Assembly (NCBI GenBank): GCA_001513395.1
Contig: LFTP01000254.1
Location: 1 to 11,857 of the forward strand
Direction: 5' to 3'
Source of the DNA: Clostridia bacterium DTU080
GTDB taxonomy: Bacteria > Bacillota > Limnochordia > DTU080
Length of the DNA stretch: 11,857 nt
The position numbers were made by a program, and so were the translations under genes. Each line of letters begins with the position of its first letter. The stretch's first letter is position 1. Of the stretch, positions 8,119 to 11,857 are shown piece by piece. Below the pieces are notes generated by a model. That model saw only the letters and a program-made list of their open reading frames with translations, searched no databases and had not been told where the DNA came from.

Positions 8119-8736
8119 TTGCTGAGCGCCGAATGGTTGATACTGCCCGTCATAGGCGGTCTCATCGGCTACGTAACAAATGTCATTGCGATTCGCATGC
8201 TCTTTAGACCGCGTCATCCCGTGACCATTCCGGGTACGAGCCTTTCTGTTCACGGGCTCATTCCGCGGCGCCATGAGGAATTGGCTCGAGCCATCGGCGA
8301 TATCGTGGAAAACGACTTGCTGCCGATCGACAGTCTGGTGGACATGTTTGACAACCAAGAGTATCGCGAGGTCATTGCCGATAGCATCGCCTGTCATGTG
8401 GACAAGCGTGTCCGAACCGTTTTGCCTGATTTTCTCCCCGGTGCCGTGCAAGATGCGATTGCCGGTTTTGTCCGCGATGCGGCGGGACGCGAAGCCCATC
8501 AGATGGTGGCCGCGGCCACAGAGGGGATGCGAGGACGCATAAAAGAGAATCTTCACGTCAGCGAGATGGTTTACGATAAGATCATGGAGCTCGATCTCGA
8601 TGAGCTGGAGAAGATGGTGCTCAGCATAAGCAAGCGTGAACTGCGCTACATTGAGATCCTCGGCGGTATTCTAGGTTTTTTGATCGGGATCGTCCAGGCG
8701 GTCATTGTCGTTTTTTGGCGTCGGGGGTTGACATGA
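8119..8736 (+). CDS. Short DUF445 family membrane protein
   Basis: This protein of about 205 residues begins with a hydrophobic segment LILPVIGGLIGYVTNVIAIRMLFRP, the DUF445 hallmark. A soluble middle follows with PRRHEELARAIGDIVENDLL, another typical DUF445 stretch. It ends with a second membrane helix (ILGGILGFLIGIVQAVIVVF) and basic residues, so both ends are probably anchored with the middle on one side. Bacillus YheB is a larger member linked to sporulation; this one is about half that length but does not look truncated. The start is uncertain. TTG 8119 has GGGGG 9 nt upstream and puts the membrane segment close to the N-terminus, as in relatives; ATG 8086 adds 11 basic-rich residues but has no clear ribosome binding site. 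Its last codons (TTG ACA) double as the -35 box of the thrS promoter. The gap of about 60 bp after the ytxC-like gene suggests a shared transcript. Confidence 0.83.
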   Translation: MLSAEWLILPVIGGLIGYVTNVIAIRMLFRPRHPVTIPGTSLSVHGLIPRRHEELARAIGDIVENDLLPIDSLVDMFDNQEYREVIADSIACHVDKRVRTVLPDFLPGAVQDAIAGFVRDAAGREAHQMVAAATEGMRGRIKENLHVSEMVYDKIMELDLDELEKMVLSISKRELRYIEILGGILGFLIGIVQAVIVVFWRRGLT

Positions 8737-8757
8737 TGACGCGACGAAGGCTATAAT
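8728..8757 (+). promoter_or_regulatory. Consensus sigma-A promoter of the thrS T-box transcript
   Basis: A perfect -35 TTGACA (8728-8733) and a perfect -10 TATAAT (8752-8757) are separated by 18 bp. Transcription should start near 8764, just ahead of the T-box. The -35 box is made of the last two sense codons of the DUF445 gene, whose TGA stop follows directly. Confidence 0.9.
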
Positions 8758-8774
8758 GGCCTCCATAATAAGCA

Positions 8775-9026
8775 AAGTGCAAGGCGATGACGAGGATCCG
8801 TCGGGAAGCTACCCCTCTCAGAGAGGCTGGGTCGTCGGCTGAAAGCCCGGCTGAGTCAAGGTAGTCCCGAAACCACCTCTGAGTTGTAGACCGAAAGGCT
8901 CAACGAGCTGATTAAGGATACCGGCAGCGGTCCGATATCATACCGCAACATGAGGCGGACGGAAGTTTTTTCGTCAACCCGGGTGGAACCGCGAGGCATG
9001 CTCGTCCCAGGAGTGTGCCTTTTTTT
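8775..9026 (+). ncRNA. T-box leader sensing uncharged tRNA-Thr (specifier ACC)
   Basis: This leader lets uncharged tRNA-Thr switch on thrS. Stem I is recognisable: CGGGA (8802-8806) pairs with TCCCG (8865-8869) and TACC (8810-8813) with GGTA (8860-8863). The distal AGAGAG (8820-8825) and GGCTG elements are present. The specifier is read as ACC at 8872-8874, after GAA and followed by A, which fits a threonine codon and a GGU anticodon. The T-box GGGTGGAACCGCG spans 8981-8993. The antiterminator can be drawn fully: GGG (8981-8983) with CCC (9006-9008), bulge TGGAACC (8984-8990), then GCGAG (8991-8995) with CTCGT (9001-9005). The bulge UGGA would pair with an acceptor end UCCA, implying U73 in the cognate tRNA. 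The outer 5' limit and the stem II/III details are approximate. Confidence 0.95.
8994..9026 (+). terminator. Intrinsic terminator of the thrS T-box
   Basis: AGGCATGCTC (8994-9003) pairs with GAGTGTGCCT (9011-9020) as a 10-bp stem with two G-U pairs and a 7-nt loop, followed by a run of seven T (9020-9026). Its left arm overlaps the antiterminator arms, so the two folds exclude each other. Confidence 0.9.
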
Positions 9027-9089
9027 GTTTGTCAGGGCCCTTGTGATTCGGTCCCCCGAGATGCAGTTATCATAAAGAAGGTGGATGAG

Positions 9090-10991
9090 ATGTCGGTCGT
9101 AGTGCGGCTTCCGGATGGTTCGCAAAAAGAGTTTCCCCTAGGATCAACTCCCCTTGATGTGGCCAAAAGCATCGGTACCCGGCTGGCTCGGGAAGCAGTG
9201 GCGGCCAAGATCGACGGACAACTCGTTGATCTTAGTTGTCCCATCGAAAAGGATGCTGACGTGAGCATCGTCACCATGGACTCGCCCGAGGGGCTGGAGA
9301 TACTGCGACACAGCGCAGCACATCTCATGGCTCATGCGTTGCAACGGCTTTTTCCCGGCATCCATCTGGCCATCGGGCCTGTGGTGGAGAACCGCTTCTA
9401 CTACGATGTGCAGAGTACCAGAAGCATCACCAGCGATGATTTCGCCGCTATAGAGGCCGAGATGGCAAAGATAGCCAAAGAGGACTTGCCGATCGAGCGC
9501 ATAGAGGTCTCCAGAGAGGAAGCTGCAGAACTGTTTGCCGGGGAGCCGTTTAAGCTCGAGATCATCGAAGAGCTGGAAGACGACGAACCCATCACGCTGT
9601 ACAAACAGGGTGATTTCGTGGACCTGTGCCGAGGCCCGCACGTGCCGAGTACGGGGCGCATCAAGGCTTTCAAATTGCTCTCCGTTGCGGGCGCTTACTG
9701 GCGCGGCGATGCTCAAGGCATCATGTTGCAGCGCATCTACGGAACCGCCTGGCCTCAAAAAAAGCAGTTGGACGCCTATCTCCATCAACTGGAAGAGTCG
9801 GCTAAGCGGGATCATCGCAAACTGGGGCGCGAGCTCGATCTGTTTTCATTCAAAGAAGAGGCGCCCGGATTCATTTTCTGGCATCCCAAGGGATGGATAC
9901 TCTACCGACTCTTGGAGGATTTCTCCAGACAGTTGCAGGAGGCCAGAGGTTATCAAGAGGTGTCCACGCCGTGGATTCTGCGCTCAACCTTGTGGCAGCG
10001 CTCCGGACATTGGGATCACTACAGGGAGGACATGTTTGTCATCGACAATGAGGAAGAACCCATGTCCTGCAAACCGATGAACTGTCCGGCGCATTGCTTG
10101 CTCTATAAGAGCGCGCCCCGATCATATCGGGATCTGCCCATCAAGCTGTCGGAGTACGGACCGTTGTCTCGCTTTGAGGCCTCCGGTACGCTTCACGGGG
10201 CCTTGCGGGTCCGTGGCTTCCATCAAGACGATGCCCACTTGTTTGTCCGCGAGGACCAGATCACTGAGGAGATCAAGGACGTCCTGGAGCTGGTCGACGT
10301 GATCTACACCACGTTTGACATGCCCTATAAAATCAAGCTGTCGACCCGGCCGGACGATTTCATGGGCGATGAGGCTCTGTGGGACAAAGCCGAGGCATCG
10401 TTGGTTGAAGCTCTGGAAACCCTAGGTCGGGAGTATGAGCTCAATCCCGGCGACGGCGCGTTTTACGGACCGAAACTCGACTTCGACGTCACCGATGCCA
10501 TAGGACGAACCTGGCAGTGTGCCACGGTACAGCTGGACTTCCAGTTTCCCATCCGTTTCGATCTGACCTACGTGGACGCTGACGGTGAGCACAAACGTCC
10601 CGTAATGATTCACCGGGCCATCATGGGTACTCTGGAGCGCTTTATCGGAGTACTGATAGAGCACTACGCGGGAGCCTTTCCGGTCTGGTTGTCTCCCGTA
10701 CAGGCCAGTGTCTTACCGATTAGTGAAAACTACGTTGACTATGCTTTGCAAGTAGCCAAGCGACTGAAGACCGAGGGTATTCGCACCGAGGTTGATGATC
10801 GAAACGAGAAGATCGGTTACAAAATCCGCCAGGCTCAGTTGCAGAAGACCCCCTATATGCTGGTGGTTGGCGAAAAAGAAGAACAGAATGGCACCGTGGC
10901 TGTGCGTCGGCGCGCGGGAGGAGAGCAGGGGACGCTGTCGGTCGATGAGTTCATCGCTCAGGTGAAGAAAGAGGTTGCCGAACGCAAGTAA
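9090..10991 (+). CDS. thrS: Threonyl-tRNA synthetase
   Basis: This complete 633-residue class II synthetase charges tRNA-Thr with threonine in the cytosol. An N-terminal TGS domain spans about 1-62. The editing domain carries HSAAH (His74, His78) and CRGPH (Cys180, His184), the four residues used to hydrolyse Ser-tRNA-Thr. The catalytic core follows with HPKGW near 265, the motif 2 region RFEASGTLHGALRVRGFHQDDAH, and zinc ligands Cys332 (MNCPAH), His383 (DDAHLF) and His508 (MIHRAIMG). The anticodon-binding domain starts at about 535. All key residues are present. I chose ATG 9090, which follows AAGAAGGTGG directly; the frame is open back to 9015, but that lies inside the T-box terminator and adds residues not found in the family. 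It is regulated by the T-box immediately upstream. Confidence 0.98.
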   Translation: MSVVVRLPDGSQKEFPLGSTPLDVAKSIGTRLAREAVAAKIDGQLVDLSCPIEKDADVSIVTMDSPEGLEILRHSAAHLMAHALQRLFPGIHLAIGPVVENRFYYDVQSTRSITSDDFAAIEAEMAKIAKEDLPIERIEVSREEAAELFAGEPFKLEIIEELEDDEPITLYKQGDFVDLCRGPHVPSTGRIKAFKLLSVAGAYWRGDAQGIMLQRIYGTAWPQKKQLDAYLHQLEESAKRDHRKLGRELDLFSFKEEAPGFIFWHPKGWILYRLLEDFSRQLQEARGYQEVSTPWILRSTLWQRSGHWDHYREDMFVIDNEEEPMSCKPMNCPAHCLLYKSAPRSYRDLPIKLSEYGPLSRFEASGTLHGALRVRGFHQDDAHLFVREDQITEEIKDVLELVDVIYTTFDMPYKIKLSTRPDDFMGDEALWDKAEASLVEALETLGREYELNPGDGAFYGPKLDFDVTDAIGRTWQCATVQLDFQFPIRFDLTYVDADGEHKRPVMIHRAIMGTLERFIGVLIEHYAGAFPVWLSPVQASVLPISENYVDYALQVAKRLKTEGIRTEVDDRNEKIGYKIRQAQLQKTPYMLVVGEKEEQNGTVAVRRRAGGEQGTLSVDEFIAQVKKEVAERK

Positions 10992-10994
10992 TGT

Positions 10995-11023
10995 TTGACC
11001 GCCGCTACCAGGCGTGATATGAT
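10995..11023 (+). promoter_or_regulatory. Strong sigma-A promoter for the rpmI-rplT transcript
   Basis: TTGACC (10995-11000) and TATGAT (11018-11023) are separated by 17 bp, with TG one base before the -10 (extended -10). It begins 3 bp after the thrS stop. The transcript would start near 11030, giving a leader of about 190 nt before rpmI. Confidence 0.82.
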
Positions 11024-11029
11024 GTGCCC

Positions 11030-11170
11030 AAGTAGAAGCCAGCCGCTTCTCACCCTGCGGCGCCTGATCGGTTGCCAGCAGGTGTTTGAACGAAGACGCC
11101 TATGCCACACCGTCGTCGGTGAGGCTGAGACGTGTTGTTTTTAGCGAGCGGCTTGCCGCTCGCTTTTTCT
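11030..11170 (+). ncRNA. Structured ribosomal-protein leader, probably an L20-type attenuator
   Basis: This non-coding stretch lies between the rpmI-rplT promoter and an intrinsic terminator. It holds hairpins AGAAGC (11034-11039) with GCTTCT (11045-11050), CACCCTGC (11051-11058) with GCAGGTG (11078-11084, one bulged C), and CACCG-TCGT-CGGTG (11108-11121), then the terminator. In Bacillota, L20 binds an rRNA-like leader ahead of infC-rpmI-rplT and causes early termination. Position, promoter and terminator fit such a leader, but I could not match the L20-binding fold by eye. The rest of 10992-11223 holds no gene. Confidence 0.55.
11143..11170 (+). terminator. Intrinsic terminator in the rpmI-rplT leader
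   Basis: AGCGAGCGGC (11143-11152) and GCCGCTCGCT (11155-11164) form a perfect GC-rich inverted repeat followed by TTTTT (11164-11168). It lies between promoter and rpmI, so it must be conditional for L35 and L20 to be made from that promoter. It would also stop transcripts reading through from thrS. Confidence 0.9.
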
Positions 11171-11223
11171 CTGCCCCGATGTCGATAAGCCGGGGGTCAG
11201 AGCTGATGGAGGTGTGGATCGTT

Positions 11224-11421
11224 ATGCCGAAGATGAAGACGCACAGAGGAGCAGCAAAGCGGTTCAAAAGGACTGTGAGCGGTAAATTCCGTCGGAATAA
11301 AGCTTTTCGTCGACACCTGCTGGGTTCAAAGACGTCGAAGCGCAAGCGCGGTCTGCGTCAGCCCGGGGTGGTAAGTGCCAACGATGAGAAGCGTGTCGCC
11401 AAAATGCTGCCGTACGCCTAA
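11224..11421 (+). CDS. rpmI: 50S ribosomal protein L35
   Basis: This 65-residue, strongly basic protein starts MPKMKTHRGAAKRFKRT, the typical L35 N-terminus, and continues with KFRRNKAFRRHLL and a C-terminal SANDEKRVAKMLPY. Length is normal for bacterial L35, a structural protein of the large ribosomal subunit. ATG 11224 has GGAGGTG about 9 nt upstream; the frame extends back to 11086, but that region is the leader and terminator. It precedes rplT by 47 bp in the conserved pair. The usual upstream partner infC is not here. Confidence 0.97.
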   Translation: MPKMKTHRGAAKRFKRTVSGKFRRNKAFRRHLLGSKTSKRKRGLRQPGVVSANDEKRVAKMLPYA

Positions 11422-11468
11422 GGGCGTATGAAAAGCGCCGACAATCTGTCTGAGGGGGTAAAAAGAAG

Positions 11469-11825
11469 ATGCCACGGGTAAAAAGCGCCGTAGCAAGGCG
11501 GCGTCGTCGCAAGAGAATCCTGAAGCTCGCCAAAGGATACAGGGGGCACCAAAGCAAGCTCTTTAGACCGGCTAACGAACAGGTCATGCAGTCGTTGATG
11601 TATGCCTACAGAGACAGGCGTGTCCGCAAGCGGGACTTCCGTCGGCTTTGGATCACCCGCATCAACGCTGCCTGCCGTATCAACGGCATCTCTTACAGCC
11701 GTTTCATCAACGGTTTGAAGAGGGCCGGAGTGCAGGTCAATCGCAAGATGCTTGCGGATATGGCGGTCAATGACGCCGCGGGATTCACCGCCTTGGTTGA
11801 TTTGGCCAAGAGTCAACTCGGCTAG
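11469..11825 (+). CDS. rplT: 50S ribosomal protein L20
   Basis: This complete 118-residue protein begins MPRVKSAVARRRRRKRILKLAKGYRG, the basic L20 tail that threads into 23S rRNA. The globular domain follows (about 60-118), with YRDRRVRKRDFRRLWITRINAACR and FINGLKRAGVQVNRKMLADMA. L20 is needed for early assembly of the large subunit and in several bacteria represses its own operon by binding the leader RNA, which matches the attenuator upstream of rpmI. GGGGG lies 10 nt before the ATG. Nothing is unusual in its length or sequence. Confidence 0.98.
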   Translation: MPRVKSAVARRRRRKRILKLAKGYRGHQSKLFRPANEQVMQSLMYAYRDRRVRKRDFRRLWITRINAACRINGISYSRFINGLKRAGVQVNRKMLADMAVNDAAGFTALVDLAKSQLG

Positions 11826-11830
11826 ATAAC

Positions 11831-11857
11831 ATGAGCATCTCCAGCCCTTCCAACAGC
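11831..11857 (+). CDS. Possible start of a TrmH/SpoU-family RNA methyltransferase gene (partial)
   Basis: Only nine codons are visible: ATG 11831 gives MSISSPSNS. Many SpoU/TrmH-type RNA methyltransferases begin with a similar I-[ST]-S-x-x-N stretch, and such a gene often follows rplT in Bacillota. There is no clear ribosome binding site before the ATG, so both start and identity are tentative. Confidence 0.35.

Noticed and set aside
9015..9089. A longer thrS starting at 9015.
   Set aside because: This start lies within the T-box terminator stem; the family's TGS domain begins right after ATG 9090, which has its own ribosome binding site.
11086..11223. An N-terminal extension of L35 or a leader peptide gene at 11086.
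   Set aside because: The frame runs through the terminator stem and T-run, and L35 is full length from ATG 11224.

Overview
The window looks like chromosomal DNA from a spore-forming member of the Bacillota (Firmicutes). The evidence is a T-box leader ahead of a threonyl-tRNA synthetase gene, a YtxC-like sporulation gene just upstream of thrS (a neighbourhood I recall from Bacillus), near-consensus sigma-A promoters, and attenuators ending in intrinsic terminators. Base composition is moderately GC-rich. I cannot name the genus.

The left two thirds (1 to about 7092) lie on the minus strand and run right to left: a small uncharacterised protein with one membrane anchor; a heparinase II/III family protein whose start overlaps the previous stop by 4 bp (ATGA); then jetA (DUF3375), jetB (DUF4194) and jetC (SMC-like ATPase, cut by the left edge after 858 residues). 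JetABC are three of the four parts of a type I Wadjet anti-plasmid system. The fourth, the nuclease JetD, would lie just beyond position 1. In characterised Wadjets, JetA (kleisin), JetB (KITE) and JetC (SMC) form a loop-extruding motor that recognises small circular DNA, and JetD cuts it. Only 48 bp without a visible terminator separate the heparinase gene from jetA, so the five genes may share a transcript.

The right third (about 7184 to the end) lies on the plus strand and is mostly conserved housekeeping: a ytxC-like gene, a short DUF445 membrane protein gene, thrS behind a complete T-box with a threonine (ACC) specifier, then rpmI (L35) and rplT (L20) behind their own promoter, structured leader and terminator. 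infC, usually found directly upstream of rpmI, is missing. The last 27 bases may begin an RNA methyltransferase gene.

The points most worth a second look are the heparinase plus membrane-protein pair placed in line with Wadjet, the missing infC with a retained attenuator, the coupled start of jetB, and an imperfect palindrome between the two divergent gene blocks. I saw no CRISPR array, insertion sequence, tRNA or rRNA gene.
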